The notes beneath the pieces were generated by a model. The model made no database searches, had not been told where the DNA came from, and saw nothing but the letters and a program-made list of their open reading frames with translations. This document shows, piece after piece, positions 1 through 12,054 of a stretch of DNA of 64,000 nucleotides. The DNA comes from Collybia mongolica (taxonomy: Eukaryota; Basidiomycota; Agaricomycetes; Agaricales; Clitocybaceae), in NCBI GenBank assembly GCA_013420905.1, contig JAAXNY010000004.1:3410001-3474000 (forward strand). The letters run 5' to 3'. The position numbers and the translations under genes were made by a program. Each line of letters opens with the position of its first letter. The stretch's first letter is position 1.

Positions 1-994
1 TGAATTTCATTCTCTAATAAAATTGGGTGATATGATCGATTTTTGTATTTGATTTTATCTAATTGAAGAGACAAGTATATATAGGCAATCTTGTCAGAAG
101 AGTTGTCGAGCAGGAAGGTTCTGGTTCACAAGAGGGTGTTCGATGGTTTGTTTTTGATAGGAATGATTGAACTCACTATATTGAAGTCGACTCGGTAAAT
201 CGTATAGGAGTCCTTGAGAAGTTTGTGGGGGGGAACCTTTCAGGGTTGAAAACGTAAATCAAGATGAGTAAAGTACCCTTGGCCGTTTTGATACGTTCCA
301 GGTTGGAAAAGGTGTACGTTCATTATGAATCTACTGTTCGAGTGCGACGATAGGGGAAGTTGCTGGCCAAAGCGGGTCGAGATACATTATCTTGGAAACC
401 CAGCCCCAGAGTGCTTTAATTATGAGGGGGACGGTATGGTTTCCAATTGCCTTTTCAACTTGCTCGAGTGGTTTCAAAGTATATAGAACCTATTGAAGAG
501 ACCGAAGAATTGTCGCATATCAAGCCTGATCCAAGACTTGGTTGACTCTGGTGAACGAGAGCCTTGAACATCTTCCCTCGATCATGGTGTTGAATTAATA
601 GCAATCCAAGGAATTTCAATGGGTCCCGAAGCTAACTTGAAATATAGCAGTCCGACGGGCCGGGACCGAGTGCATATCGTAAACTCGACACCGTTTATGC
701 AGTTGAGAAAGGACAGGCAAAGAAATATGAGGGCCCCCATAAACTCTAAGCGCGTCGCGTCCGTTATGGCATGGTCCAGACGGTTGAAATGTTGACTTGA
801 GGCTCGAATAATCGGCCAGCCTCGTAGTCGTGATTATTAGGATGTGACGTGACAGTCATGTCACGTGGTAATTTCTCGGCGATTAGGACAAAGTAAACGC
901 CGACGGACGGGAAGGATTTGTTGTGTGCCAGGCATTGGGGGGTGTTGTCCCAACTTTGAACTCCATACGTCCACCTGGTTAAGCACCTCAAATT
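1..994. other. No gene recognised upstream of the first gene
   Basis: No open frame here carries a recognisable domain, and I see no splice-joined coding blocks. The stretch probably holds the 3' flank of a gene outside the window and the promoter of the PHD-finger gene that starts at 995. No repeat or RNA gene was seen. Confidence 0.5.
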
Positions 995-3227
995 ATGGCC
1001 CAAGCTGCCGCAATGGGCCCGCCACTCTCTCCAAAGGAGATTCGTCGCTCGGGACGTCGTTCAATCCCCTCTGCATCCACCAGCGCCTCCAAATCACCCG
1101 ACCTTGACCCAGCACCCAAGCAAAAGGAGATCATCCATCGCCCAGCTCTTACTTCCAACACCAGTAATGGACGACAGAAACGCCTCAAACAAGAAGACTT
1201 CGATGAGCTCGTCGACGACCGCAAGAATGGCTCGGCACCATCCACCAGCTCTGCGAGCTCTACCCATGGGGCCTCCATCAATGGCCGAGCGAAACGGAAA
1301 CCAAGGGAGAAGGAAAAAGAGAAAGAAAAGCAATCAATGACTGAAGTTGTTGCATCTGAGGCTACACTTGGTCAAGCAGACAATGCAGTCAACAACGGGG
1401 CAGAGGAGGAGGAGCAAGGTATCACGCGTTGTATATGTGGAAGCACTGGTGCGTCTTTCAATATCCAACTGCAATTTACCTATCAAGCTCACATTGTGAC
1501 TCTGTAAGGAGAGGATGACCCGGATGCTGGTGAATTCATGGTTCAGTGTGAGACTTGCAAAGTCTGGCAACACGGGCTGTGCATGGGCTTTGAATCCGAA
1601 GATCAACTACATGACGATGATTACTATTGTGAGATATGCAAACCAACAATGCACGCAGAACTTCTCAAGTATGAAAACAAAGTTTTCTTTCCCGGGCGCT
1701 CCTAATATCATACCCACCAGGAAACTCTCGAACAAGAGGCCCCGTCAAACCTCCGCAACATCCCTTCACAACCCAACTACGGCTCCATCGCGCGTATCAC
1801 GCTCACATTCACCTTCAACGCTCTTGAAACAGCCATCCAAACGAAGAAATACGATGAACAGTAGGGACGCGGCCTTCGATGAGAGCCTCAAGGAGATTAT
1901 TGAGGCAACAGCAGCCGAAGCTGCTGCTGTTCATGATACAGCCAGCGTTACATCTACTGGAAACCACGACCTTAACGATCAACATGACCCCGACGAAGAC
2001 GTGGAACCTGGGTCAAGCAACAGGAAAAAGCGGAAGCGCAACGAAGACGATGTGTGAGTCTCACCACTTTCGGATATTACAACGTGTCTCTGACATCCGG
2101 ATCCCAGTGTTGTTAAAAAGCGCACGAGGTCAGCTTCTAGTGCATCTGATCATCAGGGATCGACTGTGGCGCGAGATGACACACCTGGACAAAGCAAGCC
2201 ACCTCAATCAGTACCAATACCACCCTCAAAGCCCTCCGGTCGTACAAACAAGCGTGGAGGGCGAAAATCGGCTGCAATATCTCTTGCTCTTGATCCTACT
2301 GCATTGATGGAAGCTGGCGAGGAAGGTGCGAGGATTGTTCTGTCAGAAGTACTTCACGTGACCAACTTCGTCCTAGTGCCACCAAGTTCTGGCAAACGAC
2401 AAGCGTTGAGTAGTCGTGCCAAAGGCTCTAACGTGCCAAAACGACCCCCGGCCTCCCATTCGGCCTCCCATGGCCCAGCTAGTTCCAACCATGAGCATGG
2501 AACACGCCGGAATCAACCCAGCGGCACTACTGGGTCGAACACAGGGTCGACCATCGCAGAATCGTCGCGTGCATACCGCAATTCACACGCATATGTCGTT
2601 TCACAACAACCACTATTCACGTCGTGGAACTTGCCTGATTATCTGTCGCATTTACAGCATATGCTACCATCAGATGCCCCGCGTCCCCTGGAAGTCCGGA
2701 CTGGGCCTGGCTTAAGCGCTGGCATGTCAGGCAAAGGAGAAGCGCTTGAGGTCACGCTGGAGAGAGGGGTGAAGGTTAAATGGCCAAGCAAGCGGATGAG
2801 TGTCGGTGATATGAATAAGAGGGTCAGGGCGCTTGTAGACTGGGTGGCAAGAGAACAAGCTACAGCTCTCGATAGGTCTAGGCGGCGAGACGCCTTGGAG
2901 AGGGTCTTGAGAGAGGACCTTAAAAGGGTGGAGAGAGGTTCGCAAAACAAGCACGTGGAAGACCGCGGTGGCGACATCGACATGGCACTGGATGGGGATA
3001 GCACGACTGTATCTCCAGTACAGACCAAAATCGTTGCTTCACCTGTGGACGAAACTCGAGTATTCAAGACGCCGAACACGGGGCACGCGTCAGATCTAAA
3101 CGATCCTGAATCAAGTGAAACCATGAAGAAAATGGAGGCGCTTATGGAGCAGTTGATTGATTTCCAGGAACAATTCGGACCAGGTTCGAGGAATCGAGAG
3201 AGAGAGCGACGGCTGGTGTCTTGTTGA
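995..3227 (+). CDS. CTI6: PHD-finger protein, CTI6-like (Rpd3L histone deacetylase subunit type)
   Basis: Four exons are read: 995-1448, 1509-1668, 1721-2053 and 2108-3227, giving about 688 residues with phases that agree at every join. The PHD finger spans the first intron: CICGSTG at the end of exon 1 continues as GEDDPDAGEFMVQCETCKVW, then HGLCMGF and YYCEICKP, which is the full C4HC3 zinc set. Basic stretches (KPREKEKEKEK, KKRKRNEDD) look like nuclear signals. The C-terminal third repeats basic and acidic helical segments. In yeast Cti6 recruits Rpd3L and SAGA to chromatin through its PHD finger, which reads methylated H3K4; the role here is inferred from domain order and length. The ATG at 995 is the first in frame. 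The large last exon could hide small in-frame introns. Confidence 0.8.
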
Positions 3228-3594
3228 TCTTGTTTTGTCTCCACTATCATTTTTTTGATCAGTTTCCACTGTATTATATTTTTTCCATTGATCTGGCATG
3301 CTACGACCACTCTAACTTTCCTTTATACTCATTATATTACCCTCTTTCATACTTGCATGTACTCTTATCACATTATCTATCATCAATTCAAAGCTCTAAC
3401 TCTTGCCACCGAATTTCTTTTATCAATTTTACCAACTGCAGCTCTATTGCTGCTTTTTCCGGAACTGATCCCCAGAACCCGGTTGTTTGGCAAATTGACG
3501 CGGTACAAACAACATTCCGTCACCGCGTGGGCGCGAACTTTTGAAGTTCACTCATCCTGCAGCGCTCAGCTGGAGCCGTTCACGGTCGTGCGCA

Positions 3595-6500
3595 ATGTCT
3601 TCCAGTGGCTTACATCCCCCCTCTACGGACGTGGAAGAAGACAGAGCAAGCACTATCCGACAGCCATCTTTTGATTTCTCTGACCACGGTGGTTCAGATG
3701 GGGACCACGAAGATCAGGTCGGCGACTATTCAACGCGTATGGAAGAGCTATTTGATGAAGGGGAGGGTGACTCGGATGCTCATGATCCAGAAGACGAGGA
3801 AGCTGACGAGGAGGCGTTTCTTTATACTGGAGTTGACGCCGCAGACGTATCGACAGGATATCGGGACCAATTGCGCGACGTTTTGGGACCAGAACTGACG
3901 GACGACGAACTTGAAGCGCACGAAGTGGAGAAATCTCTGGTCATTAACGATACAAATGATGTTATTGAACTTGAAGATGAACCATCTGTGAGTCCCCACT
4001 CAAATGGCCTCACGTGTGGCACTGAATTTATCTACAGCACGCAGACATGTTTTCTGACCATACACCATCAACATCCTCGCTTGGAGTTGGAACACCTCAA
4101 AGGGTGGGATCCCCTACAAAGAATGGGACTCCTTCCAAGTTGGCTCGGTCTTTCTTACATCCGAGTGTATCAAGGCTAAGGTCAAACCCGCCGCAGGCAC
4201 CGCGGCTATCTTCGAATGGTAGTGGAACAACATTGAACTCCCATTATATTTCACCCTCACCTTCCCACTTCTCTTCCATGTCGCGGATGTCGTCCTTCTC
4301 AAATTTACATACAGGATCATCTAGTGAACTACGAGAGTCACGACGTTACCATAATCCACACTCTGAGCGTGAAGTGTTTAAATGGACGGAGCTACGTCAC
4401 ATAACACAACATATATATACCACCGCCCCTCTCAAGGCACCTTCCGTTCTCAGATCATCCTCCTTGGGGTCGCCCATGGTGTTGGCTGCGAATGGACTCA
4501 TTTGCATCGGGACTGACGACGGAAAAATATGTGTCTACGACTTTAAGCAAACGCTGAAGTGTGTTTGTGGAGAATCTTCGAGTATGGATCTATTTTATAT
4601 TGCATCTCTCTCCTGACATGTTTGCCCAGACATCGTTGTTGGGCCTGTAACTGCACTCGCACTATCGCACGATCACACATATGTTGCATCGGGACATTCT
4701 ACTGGCCACATACAACTTTTTGACCTAAAACATCCTCAATCACCTGCGCGGTTAGTACCGCCCACCACACTTGCAGCAGTTTCTTCGGGCCGCAAAGAAG
4801 GCCACCTTCAAGGCTCGCGAATAATAAGCATTGGGTTTGTGGCGGGGAGGCACACAGCTATAGTTTCGGCGGATGATCATGGACTGGCTTTTTCTCACAG
4901 TCTTGGCAAAGTTCTTTTTGTGGAAGCCTCAGACATTTTACGAATATTAGGGAAATACCAGGAGGACAACATTACTTCCCTCCCTCATGTTGCCCCCTCG
5001 TCAGGCATATCACATGTACACGATACATCGCTTCCGCGACGGCGAAAAACTCGTTACACCATTTTAGGGATGTGCCCATTGCCCCTCGGAACGTCACCAC
5101 ATACCACGGACGCGTACAATGTCGTGGCTCTGCTTACTCCCACAAAACTCGTCGTCGTTGGGCTTAAACCCAAACCAAGAACTTGGTTTAAATGTCCTCG
5201 TGAAGTTGACGAAGGTGGCTCATCAAGAACCAAGTCTAAATGGAAAGGAACCATGGCATGGTTTCCAAGCGTCTTGTCTTCTTCGATATCAGGCAAGACA
5301 GTAAAATCAAGTAGTGAACATGGGGCAGTTTCACCAACAATACCCATGTTGGTATATACCTGGGGAAGCTCTCTTCATTTAATACGGGTCACTGAATCTC
5401 GAGCCACGCAAATGTCGCAGAATCCAAGAACTGGTAAAACTGCCGAGGTCGAGGTTGGCAGAATCGTTTATGAGGACGCTGGGCGCTGGTCCACGGATGA
5501 TGACGTCTTAGCTGTTCAGTGGTTAAATGCCAATGTGGGTTCGTTTGCATCAAATATTTTAGACTTTTGGAGCATATCTAATCGTCGCCATTGCCTGCAG
5601 CAAATCATTGCGTTGACGATGACATCTTTGGAAGTATATGACGTCCGCATTCAAAAGCTGGTTGAGCATGTCCATTTTGATGGTTTGTCTCTTATTTCCC
5701 CGACACTTAGTTCCACTGTGAATGGCTCGGTTTCGTACTCGGATTCTGTTGGGGACGTTAATCACAGTCTACGTGTATACAAAGGGAAAATTTTCATACT
5801 TGTAAGTTTGTAATGCATCACCTTGGGGTACTTAACTCATGTGCCAATCAGGGCCGCGATCACCTCGGTGTTGGCACACTTCTTACCTGGGCTGACCGGA
5901 TTCTATCCTATGTGCAGGATGGCGATTTTCTAAGCGCGATAACCTTGACGAGGTCATACTATATAGGGGATGCTCCAGGAAACAGGAACGGACTTCCCGA
6001 AGACGAGGTGCTTCGAAAACAGGTGGTAGGACAAAAGATGCGGGAGCTAATGGTAGCATCAGCTCGATATGCCTTTTCAGAAGATCGCATGACAGATGGC
6101 ACCCACATCACGGCAGATGGTCGTGGCGTAGACCGGACATCCCTTTTTGAAGATCTGGTTTCTGTATCTTGTCGAGCCTGTGTCGCTCTATCTGACTTCG
6201 AATTTCTTTTTGAAGATCTTTTCCAAGAGTATGACGACAGTGGTATATCGAAGATCTATCTACAACAGCTAGAACCCTTCATTCTCGACAATGAAATCCG
6301 ATACGTACCACCTCGTATCACACAACGCCTCGTTGCGCTTCATGAAGAAGCTGGCCGTCCCGAGTATGTGGAGAGGATCATCTGGCATATCGATCCCACT
6401 TGCTTAGACATCAATCAAGCGATACATCTTTGCCAGAAACACAAACTTTACGATGCTCTTATCTATGTTTACACTCGCGCCTTGCGTGATTGCGTTGCGC

Positions 6501-8566
6501 CTGTTGTTGAACTTTTGGGGCTAATTCGAAAGGTCCAACAATACCGGAGGTACCAAATGGAGTCATCAGAATCCTTCGACACGGACGTTGCGATGGATCA
6601 TGCCATGGAATCCACAATTTTGAACGCATACAAAATTTATCCATACCTGTCGAATATTCTGTCTGGCCTTTCGTACCCCAGCGAAGAACCCCTGGCAGAA
6701 GAGGAAGCATACCAGGCGAAGAAAGATGTTTACACCTTTCTTTTCTTCGGACGATCAAGTGTATGGCCAGCTGGTGATGACGCCAAACTCGTCCTAACGT
6801 CCGACGAGGATGGTGGCGTAGAACCCACTTATCCTTATGCGCGGCAACTGTTACGTTTCGATACCGAGTCCTTCTTACACTCCCTTGACATTGCTTTCGA
6901 AGATAGCTACCTGAATGATGAATCACAGGGTACCAGTCGCCTTCTAATCGTCAGGATTTTGCTCGAAATCATGTCTTCTGGGGATCTACCCCCAGCAGAT
7001 GCGACCTTTGTGAACATTTTCATTGCTCGAAATGTTCCCAAATACCCTCAATTTCTTCAAATTGCACCGAGCGCTCTCCATGGCATTCTCATTGGACTCG
7101 CAGAGGATCCTGACGTCGACACCCGCGAGGACCGGCAGCTTGCTGCTGAATATCTACTTTCAGTCTACAACCCCCATGAAAGCGAGCGCATCGTCCATCT
7201 CTTTGAGGACGCTGGATTTTACAGGATTCTTCGGATGTGGCATCGTCAAGAACGGCGATGGGCACCTTTGTTGTCCACATATCTCGATGACCCTAATCTA
7301 CGCCCATCGGAAATGTTCCGTAATGTTGAGGATGTTCTCGTTGTATCCACTCGGGCGACCAAAGGCTCCTTGCCACCAGAGCTCATGGACATCATCTCTG
7401 ATGCCTTATCCCACCTACTACACACAAGCATTTCTAACACTGCTGTCCTTGTGGACAAGTACTTCCCCAATCTTCATGAGCAAGGGTTAGAAGTATTGGG
7501 CGAGCAAGGGGATCATCGGCGATTCCTCTATCTCCGACAGTTGTTGGGCCCTCCCCAACATGGCGACGAAGTTGACAGTGTCCCTCCTCTCATTACCCCC
7601 TCTTTAAAGCTGTCTCAGAACCTCCGCCAGCTTTACATATCGCTATACTGCCGATTTCATCCAAAGGACGTCATCGACGCGTTAAGGTATCTTCCCACTG
7701 ACTTTCTCGACTGGACACAAGTTATACAAACCTGCGAAGAAAATGAAGTATATCACGCTGTTGTGTGGGCTATCAATTGGCTTGGAAAACCTCAAGAAGC
7801 TTTAAGAAGGGCAGAGGATTATCAGAAGCATTTGACCCTCAAAATGGTGAAGTACTTTACGACTGACTTTGACATGATCGAACAAAAAATCGACATGGGT
7901 CACGATCTGGAGTCATTACAATCCATCGGCCGAACAGGGATTGCGGTTTGTGTAGAGCATTCGCAGAGTACCTCAAATGCAGACATACCTTTAGAGGATA
8001 TCTGGTTCCAGCTACTCAGCAGCCAGATAAACTGTGTTCAAAATTTGTCTGCGTGTCGCTCCGAACCCTCGATGCCGGCGAATGAGGATTCTCGAGCAGG
8101 CCCCCTCAATATACACGAGGACTCGCTTGCGGTTCTTCGTTCCCTCGTTCAAACAACTTTTGCATCACTTGTGTCCATCACATCCACATATGCTGTTTCA
8201 TTCCCTCGACTATTCAAACGACTTGTCAATTCTGCTCCAACATCAACGAATACACAATATACGGAATTCCGTATCATCCTCACAGGAATGCTCGAGTCGT
8301 ATCGCTCAGATGAAGACATGCTCGCCATCACAAAACACCTCGTCGATCGCGACTTATACAAAGCAGTTGCGGACATTACCCGCGAACGTGCTCGTGGCTG
8401 GGCGCCTGTCCTGTCAACATGCATTTTCTGCCGAAATCCACTCTTTGAAAATGGCCTTTCCGACACCGTCCACTCGCATCCTCCCGACCACAGTATTTCC
8501 AAGGGAATAGTCGTATCACGAACAGGAACCATATATCACATTAGATGTCAACCTCCAAGACCCTAA
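3595..8566 (+). CDS. VPS8: Vacuolar sorting protein 8, CORVET tethering complex subunit
   Basis: Five exons are read: 3595-3987, 4038-4560, 4630-5534, 5601-5801 and 5852-8566, giving about 1578 residues. The acidic N terminus is followed by a WD40-type propeller (GPVTALALSHDHTYVASGH, HIQLFDLK, ALTMTSLEVYDV), then the Vps8 hallmark GRDHLGVGTLLTWADRI and a long alpha-solenoid. The C terminus keeps CIFC and YHIRC, a partial RING-like zinc site. Vps8 is the CORVET-specific subunit that binds Rab5/Vps21 and tethers early endosomes. The 66-bp intron at 5535-5600 is a multiple of three without stops, so an ORF caller would retain it; splicing joins WLNAN directly to QIIALT, as the family predicts. 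A GTG- or TTG-initiated extension upstream of 3595 is not needed. It lies in tandem 367 bp after the CTI6-like gene. Confidence 0.93.
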
Positions 8567-8701
8567 TTTTCCTATTAATGTAATTTTCTTTGAAATTTTG
8601 CGTTACATAGAATCCATTTCCCAATGAGAGGGGTGGACGTAATTCAAGAAGGATCCTCTGCCGAGAAACATATTCAGCATATGCACAGGGACAGAAAAGT
8701 A

Positions 8702-11700
8702 CTATGTACCACCAATTACATTCACCATATCGGTCAGGGCTTTGAAAGATTCACTTTTTTGAAGTGATACACCGAGCGATTCTGCATCCTTCCCAAAAGC
8801 ATTGACGTCATAAACCATCTGAGTCCGAATGCGCTCCTCGTCTCTTCCTTCATCATCCTTGGCCGTATTTGAGGTTCCAAAAAGGGAGAAAGTAGTCTTT
8901 TTCCCCTTCTTGAGCCTCTTCAATGACTCCTCAGTCTTTTTCATCGCCGAAAGATAATAAATGTATCTATACATATCGAGTGAGCGAGGGTAATGTAGAA
9001 TAAGGGCACACCGCAGACCTTTGACAAACACTTTCAAAAACCTCATTCACATAGGGCACCAGGTGATCTTCACGGAGAGGTAATCCCGGCGCTTCCCCAA
9101 CACCAATTCCAAAGAATAGTTTGATCGGACGAAGTATGGACGACACAAAATAACTGGGTTCACTTGGTGGTCGTTTGTTCGACATGGCCCTGAACTGTGA
9201 GGGTATGGATCGAACTGGGAGAAGCGCTTCGCAACATCGCTTGATTAGGATGGCCACAATCTGATTTGACAAAGGTGGTGTCAAAGAAGTAAGCTCCGAT
9301 AATGAGTGCTGCAAAACCTCTAACAAAAAAAGGAACCACCATGAATTTCCCATCCTACTGAGCAGAATGACACACTGACCTTGCGCCTTCACACCATCAG
9401 TATTCATTGCATCGGCCATTTCTGGTAGCATCATGCAGATTTCTTCATGCCAAATTGTGAACACGTTCGTTCGCATAGCTTTGAGATCGACAATCACTGC
9501 CGTATATTGGCGTAAGATTGTGTCATCGTCTGCTGTACTCTCCACAGACGAAACTTCAGCCGCAGGGATTGGTGTGGAGGCTCGCGAAAGGGCAGGTGAG
9601 CCTAGATTCTGGCTAACGAATCAGAAATAGTTTCAAACATTCCCGGATGAAAATCAGACCTTCTCAGCTGGAAACGCCGTTGATGTCTTGGTGGGCGAAG
9701 CCTCCGGAGTAGGAAGGGATTGGTCTAACCACGTTTTATACCGACTCAATATCTGAGCCCGCCGATCAACTTTAACCTTACGATCGTAAAAAAACAATCT
9801 CACCTGTAACGTTAACCTCCAGAATCTATGGCAAAGACCAGGAACAAAGACTTCCGCGCTCCAACACGCTGTAATGGCGACCCAAACAGCAAGGGACTGG
9901 CCCATAGAAAATGAGCTCTTATCTGTGGAGATATATAATCAGATCAGTAAATTAGAAGTACTCCTCTTGAGGTCTGACCAGATGGTAATGTCGGTTCAAT
10001 CCGCGCCACCGACAACGATTCCTCGAGCTTTCCTATGATCTCCTTCCATCGCATTTGAAAGTAAACAGGAAGTTGCCACCGTTGTTCAAATGCAGAATAG
10101 ACGGGGTGCGCTCTCATGACCTCGACGGAATGTACAGAGGGTGCAAGGCATTCCAAAGATCGAATGAATGCTTGCGATATTTCATGATGCTACCAAAACT
10201 TTCATTATAGTAATGCGTCTTCCAATTTATTGTGAAGCGCACCTTTCTGAACTCATTAGGCCGCCCTGCAGCGAATACAATACTCCCTAATTCGTCCACT
10301 ATAGCCCTTCCAACTTCCTCCCAAATTACATTGGCCATAATTTCGAACCCATTGCCATCCGGTTGGGTAAGCGACTGAGATAAGTTTATCTCCTTTTCAG
10401 ATCGAGGGCGAGGTAGGGTTTTGATAGAAACCTTCTCCGCGAGATCCATAATCCGGCTTAAATCTCGTTCCACAAAACGTAAAATTTGAGTGTACAACCG
10501 AGCTAAAGGATCATCAGTATCCTCTAATATATGGGCATATGGCGAATTCGCCGTTGTGCTGAGGTTATAAGTCGAAGACTGCCTCAATGAAGCGAATGCA
10601 GTGAAGGGTGTGTAAGGGGTTCGGGGGGGCAACGACGTGGTAAGGAATCCGGGTGTCTTGGCCGGGGGCAGAGGTGTATGAGGAATGATGGGTGAATGCG
10701 GAGCCGCAAGAGCGCCCGGGTATATTGACTGTTGAGGAATCATGAGCAAAAGGCCCACCAGCGTGGGGATTGATTTCACCTTTTTCACGAAATTACGAAC
10801 AACTTCTCGCCGCAGGACATCTTCTGCGTCTCTCCAAAGCCCAAGCACGTCGTAAGTTCTTAAACATTCAGTAAGGTCAGCGATCCACTTCGACTTCTCG
10901 ACCTCGGTAGATCGGCCCTCGCCTTTGCCGTCAGTCAATGCAACAAGAGTTGTCGCAAAAAGGTGATCTAGATCGGAAGAAAGGGTTGACTGTATCCTGT
11001 CGATTCTCTGATAGATGAGTAGAAGTGTAAGTTCACAAAGTGAGGATACTAGTATGAAAGAGCTCACAAACCCATTGAATCTCATCGACGAACATACACT
11101 TTTCTGTACGCGCTTTCGCAACATGATAAAGAAGCTGGGTATATTCCGCTGCTACTCGTCCTAGATGTTTCGCTGTGTTCCCGCGAGATCTGAGGTCGTT
11201 ATTTTGATGTCGCAATGTTCAAAAGGAAGCTACATACCTATCGTCAACGTTATCATCCGCATGACTCAGGTGGGCGGGTACATTGATTTCAGAGGATCCG
11301 TCGGCCTCCTTTTCTGGGGACGCAATGAGCAACAAAGTCTCAAGTCGCGTTACGGATTCCGAAAGTTTGAGCAGAAGATGTAGGAGGGCCTATACAGCTT
11401 ATTAGCATAATAGAATACTTGCCGCCAGAGTTTGCACACTTTCTCCTCCCTAAGGACTGATCGCTTCTCCAGCTTGTCTTGTATAGCATTCTGGATGGCT
11501 TGCAGCTGATTTCTAGAATCCTAAATACCTGCATTAACAATACAAATAATTGATTTCTGATATGGTAACTTACGAGAACTTGCGCCCTAAACTCCCCCAG
11601 TGGCAAATTCAGTCTATTCAATCTCGCGCCTTCGTCCCTTAAATCCGTACTCAAACTGATAAATGCTTCATAGTCGTCGTTAATCAGCTTTACCAATTCT

Positions 11701-11993
11701 TCCTTCAAGTCGGACAGGTAATCCCGTAATTCTGTCCGCAGATCTGGCAGGGATGTATCATGAGATCTGGAGAGAAGAAACTCTTCAATGTTGAAATTCG
11801 TGGCTATCAAGAATTCGTTGTCATGAGATAGAGGAACGTGAACTGGGAGGTCAGGAAATTGTGAGCCGTCGTCGTCGTGTTGTTGCCTCAAAGGGCGTCC
11901 AGTTTCACGAGTGACAAGCTCTTCTGCAAGACGGTCCAGTTGGAATGGATCCTTGAAAGTATGCGCGTCGTCTGTAGGGCTACGGGCAGACAT
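8702..11993 (-). CDS. COG2: Conserved oligomeric Golgi complex subunit 2
   Basis: Eleven exons are read on the minus strand: 11993-11574, 11520-11440, 11389-11238, 11189-11072, 11007-10243, 10189-9979, 9922-9804, 9752-9660, 9608-9380, 9319-9019 and 8966-8702. They sum to 917 residues with all phases consistent. Diagnostic N-terminal text is NFNIEEFLLSRSHDTSLPDL and LRDYLSDLKEELVKLINDDY, then LREEK joined to ALLHLLLKLSESV and FVDEIQW joined to RIDRIQSTLSSDL. COG2 is a lobe A subunit of the COG tether, which returns glycosylation enzymes by retrograde traffic within the Golgi. The start at 11993 (MSARSPTDD) is the first plausible ATG; a longer in-frame extension to 12218 would run into the opposite gene QTRT2 and is rejected. 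Introns of 51 and 60 bp (after 9804 and 9380) are in frame and easily missed. Confidence 0.93.
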
Positions 11994-12054
11994 GATAATT
12001 GAACAGTGAAGGTCAACTGCTTGTGGCTGTGCCGACAAGCTCTCCGCTTTCCAC
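11994..12054. promoter_or_regulatory. 61-bp shared intergenic promoter between COG2 and QTRT2
   Basis: The two start codons face away from each other with only 61 bp between them, so this interval must hold at least part of both promoters and both 5' leaders, unless transcripts begin inside the neighbouring coding region. No TATA-like element was singled out. Confidence 0.5.

Noticed and set aside
2639..3310. Long antisense open frame opposite the CTI6-like gene
   Set aside because: It mirrors the codon pattern of the plus-strand coding exon, has no domain and no splice-linked neighbours.
11390..11418. A 29-bp intron in COG2
   Set aside because: A GT further upstream at 11439 gives a normal 50-bp intron in phase and joins LREEK to ALLHLL, the family sequence, so the very short intron is not needed.
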